Shown here piece by piece: positions 1-9,032 of a stretch of 64,000 nt of DNA; within the stretch, counting starts at the first letter, position 1; every line of letters begins with the position of its first letter. The DNA lies in NCBI GenBank assembly GCA_017470605.1, contig JAFUYH010000017.1:160700-224699 (forward strand), given 5' to 3'. The notes under the pieces are model-generated. The model was not told where the DNA came from. It saw nothing but the letters and a program-made list of their open reading frames with translations, and did not search any database. The stretch is from Treponema sp. (GTDB lineage: Bacteria; Spirochaetota; Spirochaetia; Treponematales; Treponemataceae). The translations under genes and the position numbers were made by a program.

Positions 1-1160
1 TGCTTGATAAAGCAGCTCAATTATTTTCAAAAATCTCACCTAATTATACATTAGAAAATTGTAACTCAGATTTTAATGAATGGATAAAATCAAAAAAAAC
101 TGAGCTATCTGGCGGAGAAGCAGCGTATAATAAAATTGATGAAGAAGGCAATGTTTACCGACCTGTGTCTATGGCATGGCCAAATAAAAAGAAAGCACCA
201 GATGAATATTTTATCCCTCTAATCCATCCAATAACAAAGAAACCTTGTCCTTTACCTGAAAGGGGGTGGCGAAATCCACCTAAGACAATGGAAGAATTAC
301 TCAGTAAAAATTTAATTCTTTTTGGAAAGGATGAAACAACTCAACCAAATAGAAAATATTTATTAAAAGAAAACATGTATGAAAATATACCATCTATGAT
401 TTATTATGGCGGTAGTGATACAGATATGCTTTCAGAAATGAAAATACCTTTTGATACACCAAAAGTCGTTGATATCTGCATAGAACACATAAAAGCATTA
501 ACAAACTCTGATTCTATTATTCTTGATTTCTTTGCTGGTAGTTCTACAACAGCCCATGCAGTTTTGAAATTAAATGAGATTGATGAAGGAAAAAGAAAGT
601 TTATTATGGTTCAAGTACCTCAAAAAATAAATGAAGATGATGAAGCCTATAAAGCAGGTTTCAAAAATCTTTGTGAAATCGGAAAAGAACGCATTCGTCG
701 TGCAGGTGCAAAAATCCGCGAAGAAAATGCATTAACTGCCGGAGACTTAGATACAGGATTCCGTGTTCTAAAACTTGATTCAACAAACATGAAAGACGTT
801 TACTACAATCCAGAAGAAGTAACACAATCCACATTGGATGGCTTTATAGACAACATCAAAGGCGACAGAACAAATGAAGACTTACTCTTCCAAACAATGC
901 TTGAACTTGGTGTCCCTCTTTCTTCAAAAATTACTACAGAAAAAATTAACGGTGTAACTGTTTACAATGTTGGTGAAGAAAACTTCCTTATTGCAACTTA
1001 CGATTCTGGTGTAACAGATGAAATTGTAACAAAGATTGCAAAGAAGCAGCCATATTATTTTGTTGTTCGCGACAGCTCTATGGATAATGATGCTGTTGCC
1101 GCAAACTTTGAACAGATTTTTAAGACTTACAGTCCAGATACTAAACGTAAGGTTTTGTAG
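1..1160 (+). CDS. mod: Type III restriction-modification DNA methyltransferase Mod (first copy, 5' end outside window)
   Basis: The reading frame is open to the left edge (frame begins at base 3), so the methionine at 165 is internal and only the C-terminal part is present. It carries the SAM-binding motif I of beta-class amino-methyltransferases (DFFAGSSTTAHAV, near base 525), downstream of what should be the target recognition domain, and then ends in a tail very like that of the next gene (LDSTNMKDVYY, EDLLFQTMLELGVPL, TYSPDTKRKVL). The catalytic DPPY motif lies outside the window. It precedes a second complete mod gene by 17 bases and shares one res gene with it, so it probably methylates adenine in a different target sequence. 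The family assignment is secure; whether the enzyme is complete cannot be seen. Confidence 0.88.
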   Translation, partial: LDKAAQLFSKISPNYTLENCNSDFNEWIKSKKTELSGGEAAYNKIDEEGNVYRPVSMAWPNKKKAPDEYFIPLIHPITKKPCPLPERGWRNPPKTMEELLSKNLILFGKDETTQPNRKYLLKENMYENIPSMIYYGGSDTDMLSEMKIPFDTPKVVDICIEHIKALTNSDSIILDFFAGSSTTAHAVLKLNEIDEGKRKFIMVQVPQKINEDDEAYKAGFKNLCEIGKERIRRAGAKIREENALTAGDLDTGFRVLKLDSTNMKDVYYNPEEVTQSTLDGFIDNIKGDRTNEDLLFQTMLELGVPLSSKITTEKINGVTVYNVGEENFLIATYDSGVTDEIVTKIAKKQPYYFVVRDSSMDNDAVAANFEQIFKTYSPDTKRKVL

Positions 1161-1177
1161 AATAAAGGATTTAATAA

Positions 1178-3103
1178 ATGGATAAATTAAAAATGCATTC
1201 AAAAAATGCAGCTGATGAAAATTATAAAAAACTCGCAAAGCTTTTTCCCTCGGCAGTTACTGAGACTGTAGATGAAGATGGAAAAGTTATAAGAACTATT
1301 GATAAAGAAGTTCTTATGAAAGAAATAAACACTTTTGTTTCTGAAGACAATTTTGAACGATATGTATTTTCATGGCCTGAAAAAACAAAAGCATTGAATA
1401 TTGTGAATGCTCCTACTTCTGCAACTTTAAGACCATTCTTAAAAGAAAGTACAGGTCGTGACGGAAAAGACGGCAGCTTTGATACAAACAATGTTTATAT
1501 ACAGGGTGATAATCTTGAAGTTCTAAAAGTATTGCAGGAAACATATCTGAATAAAATCAAAATGATTTATATAGATCCGCCATATAACACGGGTAATGAT
1601 TTTATTTATGAAGATGACTATGCACAGGACTATGAAGAATACCTTGCAATTAGCGGACAGATTGATAAGGACGGAAACAAATTAAAGCAAAATCCTGAAA
1701 CAAACGGACGCTTTCATACAGACTGGCTAAATATGATTTACCCTCGTATTAAACTTGCAAGAAACCTTTTGACAGACGACGGAGCTATTTTTATCAGTAT
1801 AGATGAAGGCGAAATTGAAAACTTAAAGAAAGTCTGCAATGAAATCTTTAATGAAAAGAATTATGTAAATACTTTTATGTGGCTTCACGGTAAAGGTAAA
1901 AAAGATTCCTGGTCACGAACACTCCAGCAGTATATTGTTGTTTATGCAAAAAACAAAACAATGCTTGCACCTTGGGTAGAGAAAAAAGTTTGTGATTATG
2001 AGTTTAAGAATCCTGACAATGACCCTAAAGGGCCTTGGTTTAGTGGAAGTCTTTCTTTTAACGAAGAACGTTCTAATCCGGAAAGTGAAAAGTATTACAC
2101 AATTAAATCTCCTTCTGGTGTGGAATGGACACGCCAATGGATGATTAGCAAAGAAGACATGGATAAACTGATTGCTGCGGGTGATGTTTCTTTTGGTAAA
2201 GCCCCTGCTTATGATGGAGTTCCAAGAAGCAAGATTAGACCAGGAGCTACAATTGAAGTTATTCCAAATAATATTATTGATGACTGCAATACAACTAGAG
2301 GTGCAGAAAACTATCTTACTTCTTTGTTTGGAAGTGATTGTTTTAGCTATCCAAAACCTTATGAATTAATTCAGAAATTAGCTTCATTTATGGATTTGAA
2401 AGATGCGACAGTTCTGGATTTTTTCTCTGGCAGTGCAACTACAGCAGAATCAATTATGAGACTAAATATCGAAAAGCCTGAATCTAATACAAAGTTTATT
2501 ATGGTTCAGCTTCCTGAAAATCTTGATGACGCATTGGAAACCGCAAGCAATTTTACAAAGCCAATTATTAAGAACGCTATAAAATATTTGGATAATAAAA
2601 AGCTTCCTCATAATTTGTGTGAAATTGGAAAGGAACGTTTAAGACTTGCCGGAAAGAAACTTAAAGAAGAGTTTGGAGATAAAGCTAAAAATGTTGATAT
2701 TGGTTTTAGAAGCTTAAAACTTGATTCAACAAATATGAAAGATGTTTATTATTATCCAACTGATTATGAACCGGGGTTGTTTGAAGATTTGGAATATAAC
2801 ATCAAAGAAGACAGGAGCAATGAAGATTTACTATTCCAAGTTATGCTTGAACTTGGTGTACCTCTTGATTGCAAGTTTGATATTTCTGAAATTAATGACA
2901 AACAGATTTTTAAAGTAAATGAAAACTTCTTAATTACCTGTTTTGATAACAATATTGATGATAAGACTATTACTGAAATTGCAAAGATGAAACCTTATTA
3001 CTATGTAATGAAAGATAATTCTATTGCAAACGATAGCGTAGCTATGAACTTTGAACAGATTTTTAATACCTATAGTCCAGATACAAAAAGGAAGGTGCTG
3101 TAA
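1178..3103 (+). CDS. mod: Type III restriction-modification DNA methyltransferase Mod (second copy)
   Basis: 641 residues, the usual length for Mod. The N-terminal third has the catalytic motif DPPYNTGNDF (about residues 132-141). A target recognition region follows at roughly 215-400, then motif I DFFSGSATTAES near 410; this order is that of beta-class N6-adenine methyltransferases. The C-terminal 100 residues closely resemble those of the upstream mod gene, while the middle does not, consistent with two enzymes of different specificity. Mod is required both for modification and, with Res, for cleavage. The stop codon overlaps the start of res, so both are translationally coupled. The start is an ATG after an AAAGGA-type ribosome site. 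Confidence 0.93.
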   Translation: MDKLKMHSKNAADENYKKLAKLFPSAVTETVDEDGKVIRTIDKEVLMKEINTFVSEDNFERYVFSWPEKTKALNIVNAPTSATLRPFLKESTGRDGKDGSFDTNNVYIQGDNLEVLKVLQETYLNKIKMIYIDPPYNTGNDFIYEDDYAQDYEEYLAISGQIDKDGNKLKQNPETNGRFHTDWLNMIYPRIKLARNLLTDDGAIFISIDEGEIENLKKVCNEIFNEKNYVNTFMWLHGKGKKDSWSRTLQQYIVVYAKNKTMLAPWVEKKVCDYEFKNPDNDPKGPWFSGSLSFNEERSNPESEKYYTIKSPSGVEWTRQWMISKEDMDKLIAAGDVSFGKAPAYDGVPRSKIRPGATIEVIPNNIIDDCNTTRGAENYLTSLFGSDCFSYPKPYELIQKLASFMDLKDATVLDFFSGSATTAESIMRLNIEKPESNTKFIMVQLPENLDDALETASNFTKPIIKNAIKYLDNKKLPHNLCEIGKERLRLAGKKLKEEFGDKAKNVDIGFRSLKLDSTNMKDVYYYPTDYEPGLFEDLEYNIKEDRSNEDLLFQVMLELGVPLDCKFDISEINDKQIFKVNENFLITCFDNNIDDKTITEIAKMKPYYYVMKDNSIANDSVAMNFEQIFNTYSPDTKRKVL

Positions 3104-6100
3104 TGAAATACGTTTATAAAGAGCTTAAATACCAGAAAGAAGCAGTTCGTTCTGTAATTGATGTTTTTAAGAAAAAATATAGTCAGCCGTTCCAGGAAAA
3201 AAGTTCATATATCATGGATATGGGTAAACAGGAAATGGATTTTTCCATGGAAGGCTATAACAATGCCGAAGTTACATTGAATGCTAACCAGATTCTGGAA
3301 AATATTCATGCAGTACAGGACTATAATGGTATTCAACGTTCTGAACAGCTTGTAAACAATATGGGGTGCTGCAACCTTGATGTTGAAATGGAAACCGGTA
3401 CAGGTAAGACTTTTGTTTATACCAAAACTATTTTTGAACTGAACAAAGAATTTGGATGGACAAAGTTTATTATAGTTGTACCTTCTATTGCTATTCGTGA
3501 AGGTGTATTTTTAAGTATTCAAGATACTGTAGATTACTTTCAGAATGCTTACGGAAAAAAGGCTCGTACTTTCATTTATAATTCTTCGAACCTGAGCCAG
3601 CTGGATAGTTTTTCTAGTGATGCAAACATTAATGTTATGATTATTAATACTCAGGCATTTAATACATCACTTAAGGAAGACGGAAACAGTAAGGAAGCCA
3701 GAATTATTTATTCTAAGCGTGATGAATTTGCAAGCCGTCGCCCGATTGATGTTATTTCTGCAAACCGCCCAATTATTATTATGGATGAACCACAGAAAAT
3801 GGGTGGTGATAAAACTCAGACTGCACTTAAGAAATTTAAGCCGCTTTTTGTTTTGAATTATTCTGCTACTCATAAAGATAAACATAATTTGATTTATAAG
3901 CTTGATGCTCTGGATGCTTATAATGAAAAGCTTGTAAAGAAGATTGAAGTAAAGGGATTTAAGGTTACTAACTTAAAGGGCGTTGATGCTTACCTTTATT
4001 TGAATGATGTAATTGTTACGCCGGAAGGACCAAAAGCACGAATTGAATTGGAACAGAGACAGAAATCAAGTTCTACTCCGAAACGAGTTTATATGCTTTT
4101 AGATTCTCAATATAAGAATGACCTTTACGCTTTAAGCGGCGAAATGGAACAGTACAAAGGATACACAATTACTGATGTAGATAAGTTTACAGGTCGTGTT
4201 TCTTTCTTAAATGGTAAAGAGCTTTATATCAACCAGATTCAGGGTGATGTTAGTGAACAGGATTTGAGACGTATCCAGATTCATGAAACAATTAAGAGTC
4301 ACTTTGAAAAAGAAAGACAAAACTTTGACCGTGGAATTAAAACTCTTTCTCTCTTCTTTATTGATGAAGTTGCAAAGTACAGACAATACGATGACGACGG
4401 AAACGAAACATTAGGCGAATACGGCAAGATGTTTGAAGAAGAATATGCAGAGATTCTTGCAGAGCAAAGAGAACTTTTTGATACAGATGCATATTCAAAA
4501 TATCTTGATGAGATGTGTTCTGATGCTTCTAAGGCTCACAAAGGATATTTTAGTATTGATAAGAAAAGCGGCCATATTAAGAACTCTAAAGAAAAAGAAA
4601 GCGATGATGATATTTCTGCTTATGATTTGATTTTGAAAAACAAGCAAAGACTTATGAGCTTTGAAGAACCAACCCGCTTTATTTTCAGCCACTCTGCTTT
4701 ACGCGAAGGTTGGGATAATCCAAACGTATTCCAGATTTGTACTTTGAAACATTCTGACAGTACAACAACTAAGCGACAGGAAATTGGACGCGGTTTGCGT
4801 TTGAGTGTTGATAAGAATCTTGTGCGCCAGGATATTTCTGTTCTTGGAAATGATATTCATTCTGTAAACGTACTTACTATTATTGCGAGCGACAGCTATC
4901 AGGATTTTGCAGCTGATTTACAGAAAGAAATTGAAGAGACTTTGGTACAGAGAGTTGTTATTGTTGGTGCCGGATATTTTATTGGTAAGCCTGTAAACGA
5001 TAATGGCGAGACTCGTGCTATTACTCCTGCAGAAGGAAACTTGATTTATCATTACATGGTAAAAGCTGATTACCTTGATTTTGATAATAAGCTTACTCCA
5101 AAGTATCATCAGGATTTGGAAAACGGAACATTGGCTCCTGTACCAGAACAGCTGGAAGCTGTAGCAGAAGATGTTCAAAAGTATATACGTGGAATATTTG
5201 ATCCTTCTGTATTCAGCAGCATGATTGGGGACGCTAATAAGCCAAAGATTTTGAAGAATGATTTGAATAAGGCAAACTTTGCTAAGTTTAAAGAACTCTG
5301 GGATAAGATTAATCACAAATATTCTTATACAGTTCAGTTTGACAGTGAGGAACTTATTAAGAACAGTGTTCGTGAAATAAATCATACCCTGGCTGTTTCT
5401 CGTTTGATGTATACAGTTACTACTGGTATTCAGAAAGAGAATATGACAGAAGAAGAACTCCGTTCTGGAAAGTCTTTTGATGTTCAGAACTCTGACCAGA
5501 AAACTATTAATAGAGTTCATAAGAGTTCTATTAAATATGACCTTGTTGGAAAAATTGCACAGGGAGCTACTATTACAAGAAAGACTGCTGTTGCAATTTT
5601 GAAAGGTTTAACCTTTGAAAAGCTTGAAATGTTCCACATGAACCCGGAAGAGTTCATTGCAAAGGTAATTGAAATTATTCTTGAGCAGAAATCAACTATT
5701 ATTGTTGACCATATTTTTTATAATCAGATTGAAGGCAACTACGATTCTGATATCTTTACTGCTGAAAAGATTAATTATAATTCTGAGAAAACTTTCCATG
5801 CAAGCAAGGCTATTTTGGATTACATCAATACAGATGGTTCTGGAGCTGACAGCGTGGAAATGAAGTTTGTAAAAGAACTTGATACCAGCTCGAATATTTG
5901 TACTTATGCAAAGATGCCTAAGGGCGGATATGTGATTCCTACTCCTGTTGGTAATTATTCACCTGACTGGGCAATTGTTTTTGAAAAAGGAAAAGTAAAA
6001 CACGTTTTCTTTGTTGCAGAAACAAAAGGTTCTATGAGTTCTATGCAGCTAAAAGAGATTGAGAAGAACAAGATTTGCTGTGCTGAAAAACTCTTTAAGG

Positions 6101-6180
6101 ATATGTTTAAGGATGAATCGGTGGTTTACCATAAAGTTAGCGATTTTAATGATTTGCTGACGCTGGCGGAGTTGAAATAG
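3103..6180 (+). CDS. res: Type III restriction enzyme Res (helicase-nuclease subunit)
   Basis: 1025 residues, normal for Res. Visible helicase motifs are Walker A METGTGKT near residue 96, DEPQ near 227 with SATH about 25 residues later, and the SF2 C-terminal motifs FSHSALREGWDNPNVF near 530 and RQEIGRGLRL near 555. The C-terminal endonuclease has SPDWAIV then VAETKGS (about 952-975), which fits the PD-(D/E)XK nuclease of type III enzymes. It acts with Mod as an ATP-dependent translocating nuclease on unmodified DNA. The ATG overlaps the mod stop by one base. The enzyme looks intact. With the two mod genes upstream it forms the first part of a defence cargo that abuts a phage late module. 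Confidence 0.93.
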   Translation: MKYVYKELKYQKEAVRSVIDVFKKKYSQPFQEKSSYIMDMGKQEMDFSMEGYNNAEVTLNANQILENIHAVQDYNGIQRSEQLVNNMGCCNLDVEMETGTGKTFVYTKTIFELNKEFGWTKFIIVVPSIAIREGVFLSIQDTVDYFQNAYGKKARTFIYNSSNLSQLDSFSSDANINVMIINTQAFNTSLKEDGNSKEARIIYSKRDEFASRRPIDVISANRPIIIMDEPQKMGGDKTQTALKKFKPLFVLNYSATHKDKHNLIYKLDALDAYNEKLVKKIEVKGFKVTNLKGVDAYLYLNDVIVTPEGPKARIELEQRQKSSSTPKRVYMLLDSQYKNDLYALSGEMEQYKGYTITDVDKFTGRVSFLNGKELYINQIQGDVSEQDLRRIQIHETIKSHFEKERQNFDRGIKTLSLFFIDEVAKYRQYDDDGNETLGEYGKMFEEEYAEILAEQRELFDTDAYSKYLDEMCSDASKAHKGYFSIDKKSGHIKNSKEKESDDDISAYDLILKNKQRLMSFEEPTRFIFSHSALREGWDNPNVFQICTLKHSDSTTTKRQEIGRGLRLSVDKNLVRQDISVLGNDIHSVNVLTIIASDSYQDFAADLQKEIEETLVQRVVIVGAGYFIGKPVNDNGETRAITPAEGNLIYHYMVKADYLDFDNKLTPKYHQDLENGTLAPVPEQLEAVAEDVQKYIRGIFDPSVFSSMIGDANKPKILKNDLNKANFAKFKELWDKINHKYSYTVQFDSEELIKNSVREINHTLAVSRLMYTVTTGIQKENMTEEELRSGKSFDVQNSDQKTINRVHKSSIKYDLVGKIAQGATITRKTAVAILKGLTFEKLEMFHMNPEEFIAKVIEIILEQKSTIIVDHIFYNQIEGNYDSDIFTAEKINYNSEKTFHASKAILDYINTDGSGADSVEMKFVKELDTSSNICTYAKMPKGGYVIPTPVGNYSPDWAIVFEKGKVKHVFFVAETKGSMSSMQLKEIEKNKICCAEKLFKDMFKDESVVYHKVSDFNDLLTLAELK

Positions 6181-6204
6181 TTTTTTTGGTATGGTGGTAT
6201 AAAT

Positions 6205-8103
6205 ATGGTTTTTCTCGAAGATGTATTGGATGAAAATGAAATAACAGATAATCTCAGATATTTTACAAATTATTGGGAATACTTTTGTAAATCTGTTGAG
6301 CAACCTACAGTTTATACAACCATTATGACTCCTAATTATTTGGTAAAGGAAATAATTGATGAATTACAAACAAATGGAATAAATAATATTTCCACCTTAA
6401 AATATTTCTACGAGCAAAATACTGTATTTCTTAAAGAAAAAATATTATTTGATAAAGATTCATATTCCTTATGGATCTTATTAAATGAGAAGCTAACAGA
6501 GAAAGATAAAAAAATTACTGTATTAAAATCTATAGCAGAAAAACTTGATTCAAAATTTAAATCAATTGAATATAAACAATTTATATTTGAAAATCTAAAA
6601 CAAACCATAAAAGCAACTGAAGAACAATTTGGTGCAATAAGAGTCCTTACAGAGACTATTATATTCTTGTTTATATTTGAGAATTATTCCATTGAGTATA
6701 TTAAAAGAATGATTAGAAATGTTTTTTCTTTTTATACTTACGATGATTATGGTAATGGAGATAAAAGATTTTTTACAAATTACCCATTAAAGACAAAAAT
6801 GGGAAGTGATAATTATGAGGACTATGTAAAAAAAGCTCAAACAGAAATTGAAAACCTAACTTTAGATTCCAGACTAACAAGATTATATGAAGTATTAGTA
6901 AGTGAACCAAACACATATTACTTTATTTTTTATTTGAAGGGACTTTATTTTGATAAATCAATAACTTATGGTGATATAACTTTTTATAATCCCAAAAAAG
7001 CTCCTGTACTAAACTCAAAACATGAATTTGAAAACGATATTTTTAGTCATGCAAATTATGACATTGGAATGAATGTTATTGTCTTACAAAAAGGTAAAGA
7101 TATTAAAATCGCAAAATTAGAAGCAATTAAAAAAATCCAAATGATATGTGATATTTTTAAATTGTTTAACAATTCAAAAGCTAAATTACAACTAGATGAC
7201 TCTTCATATAGAGTTTTATTTGATGATAAAACATTATGTTCCTGGGCGATGGGGAATAATAGAAATAAAGTTGGACCATATGATATTATTCGTGATCCTG
7301 AATCTATTCATGATGTAAATACTCTATTTGAAAAAATATATCTAAATGAAAATATAACACAAAATGATAAATCAATTATTTTTGATTCATTACATTTTTT
7401 TCGTAAAGCAATCGAAAGTGATTCTCAAGAAGAAATACTCTTAAATTTTTGGATTTCATTAGAACGATTATTTTTAGACTTTGATACATTTTCATCAAAA
7501 TTTGAAAGGACTTGTACCTTTGTTCAAGCAATCTTAATTGAAAGATTTATTTTTCTGAACGGTTGGAATTGCTATAATCTTATTGATAATTTATTAAAAT
7601 CTAAAACAGGACATAGAACAGGTTTTGTTCAAGAAATTGATTTTCCAAAAGAATTACAAATCAAAGCAAATATTGGAGAATATTTAACTTATCCTCTTAC
7701 TATTGAACTAAAGAAATTTATAGATTGTATTCCAGAGATTAAAAATTATAGTAAAAATCTTGTAGCCAATGATATTATGCAGAATATATATGATTTTTAT
7801 AAAAATCATAAAAATGCTGAAAAGGAAATAACTACAAAAATCGAAGAAATAAAAAGCATTCTTTTAATGATTTATCGACAACGAAATCAAATTGTACATA
7901 ATGCTCGTTATGATAAAACTTTAATTGAATACAATATTGCACAAATCAAATCTATAGTAACAATAGTTTTGTATGATTTATTAAATTCTTTAGAAAACAA
8001 CACCTCATTAAAAGATGTTATTATGGATTTTTACATAAAATATGAACAGGATGTTTATTTAGCAACAAAAGATCCGAACTATTGTTTTATTGAAAAACTG
8101 TAA
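6205..8103 (+). CDS. HEPN-domain protein, ApeA-like, putative abortive-infection effector
   Basis: 632 residues. The C-terminal third looks like a HEPN domain: a helix with WISLERLFLDF (about 415-425) and, near residue 560, RNQIVH, which matches the R-X4-H ribonuclease signature of HEPN proteins. The preceding 400 residues match no family I can name. ApeA-type HEPN proteins are known anti-phage RNases, so cleavage of RNA on infection is the likely role; this is inference. The gene lies 24 bases after res and is visibly more A+T-rich than the late module that follows. A GGTGG ribosome site precedes the ATG. A TATAAA string just before the start is too close to serve as its promoter, so transcription probably comes through from res. 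Confidence 0.6.
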   Translation: MVFLEDVLDENEITDNLRYFTNYWEYFCKSVEQPTVYTTIMTPNYLVKEIIDELQTNGINNISTLKYFYEQNTVFLKEKILFDKDSYSLWILLNEKLTEKDKKITVLKSIAEKLDSKFKSIEYKQFIFENLKQTIKATEEQFGAIRVLTETIIFLFIFENYSIEYIKRMIRNVFSFYTYDDYGNGDKRFFTNYPLKTKMGSDNYEDYVKKAQTEIENLTLDSRLTRLYEVLVSEPNTYYFIFYLKGLYFDKSITYGDITFYNPKKAPVLNSKHEFENDIFSHANYDIGMNVIVLQKGKDIKIAKLEAIKKIQMICDIFKLFNNSKAKLQLDDSSYRVLFDDKTLCSWAMGNNRNKVGPYDIIRDPESIHDVNTLFEKIYLNENITQNDKSIIFDSLHFFRKAIESDSQEEILLNFWISLERLFLDFDTFSSKFERTCTFVQAILIERFIFLNGWNCYNLIDNLLKSKTGHRTGFVQEIDFPKELQIKANIGEYLTYPLTIELKKFIDCIPEIKNYSKNLVANDIMQNIYDFYKNHKNAEKEITTKIEEIKSILLMIYRQRNQIVHNARYDKTLIEYNIAQIKSIVTIVLYDLLNSLENNTSLKDVIMDFYIKYEQDVYLATKDPNYCFIEKL

Positions 8104-8189
8104 TTATATGTTTTAATTTCACAGAGTAAAAAAACTTACGAATGTTATATAAAAAACTATGTGGCAGTTTTTTTTGAGTTTAATTTGAT

Positions 8190-8210
8190 AACTTCGGAAA
8201 TCCCGAAGTT
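8190..8210. terminator. Hairpin ending the defence cargo
   Basis: A perfect 8-bp inverted repeat (AACTTCGG / CCGAAGTT, five-base loop) lies in the 149-base gap between the HEPN gene and the late module. A run of eight T lies before rather than after the stem, so as an intrinsic terminator it is weak on the + strand. I see no clear promoter for the late module in this gap. Confidence 0.4.
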
Positions 8211-8252
8211 TTAACGAAATCTTTAGGACACAAACCGTCTTACACTATCCCT

Positions 8253-9032
8253 ATGATGATTCAGGGAAAGAGCTGCACACTGACTGTGGCAAAAGACGGT
8301 GAATATTATCCATTACCATACAGCGAGGAAACTGTACGACAAGCGTCGAAAGGCTACGCTCTTCCAGGCTGCATCGGCATTAGGAACAGAGAGAAGCTTG
8401 TTGAAACCGGCAAATCTATTACTGGCTGCGTGGTTACGAGACTTGAATATAATAATATTCTTGCTCTGTTCCTTTTGCTTTTTTATTCAGACGATAAGTT
8501 TGATATTCTTGTAGACCGCGTTTGCGAAAAACTCATTTATAAAAATGTTTCTGTAAAAGAGTTTGAGCTCCGCGCAGAAAACAACGAGCCTCTTTATTTT
8601 AGATTTGATGTAAAAGAAAACGATGACTCCTACGTTACAAGCTGGGATATAACTACACCCTCTTTGACGTGGAACCAGTGCCGCACTTTTTATTATGACG
8701 GTCACTCTGTAATTGCAGACTTAAAAATTCTGCCTCTTGTTTACCGCTTTGAGCTTACAGGCAAATTCACCGAAAAGAAAAAATATCAGATTACTCTTTA
8801 CTTTCCATTAAACACTAAACACTACCCAAATCAAAATATAATTGAAAAACTTACAATCCAGGTTGATGCCTGGAATAGAATCTGGCTGGATCTCTATGAC
8901 TTAAAGCCTCTGGATGATATGGCTGACATCAACTGCGCTGACACAGTTCTCTGTTATCAGAAGTTTGAAGTCTGCGGCATTGTTGTATTCAACATTCGAA
9001 ATCAGAAAGAAAACAAAACGGTGGTGCTATGA
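8253..9032 (+). CDS. Phage structural protein, first gene of late module (copy 1)
   Basis: 259 residues, no family recognised with certainty. It is rich in alternating polar and hydrophobic residues expected of beta-sheet virion proteins and has no membrane segment. Its position directly before a likely tail/baseplate protein suggests a tail or tail-tip component, which is inference. Two ATG codons stand in tandem with no Shine-Dalgarno sequence in front; the same is true in the other copy (53720-54499). The first 48 bases are identical between copies, although later codons differ freely, so the 5' end is under extra constraint or has been homogenised. The stop codon overlaps the next start (ATGA). 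Confidence 0.6.
   Translation: MMIQGKSCTLTVAKDGEYYPLPYSEETVRQASKGYALPGCIGIRNREKLVETGKSITGCVVTRLEYNNILALFLLLFYSDDKFDILVDRVCEKLIYKNVSVKEFELRAENNEPLYFRFDVKENDDSYVTSWDITTPSLTWNQCRTFYYDGHSVIADLKILPLVYRFELTGKFTEKKKYQITLYFPLNTKHYPNQNIIEKLTIQVDAWNRIWLDLYDLKPLDDMADINCADTVLCYQKFEVCGIVVFNIRNQKENKTVVL

Noticed and set aside
4918..5520. 200-codon minus-strand open frame
   Set aside because: Lies wholly inside res in antisense; codon use and composition are those of a shadow.
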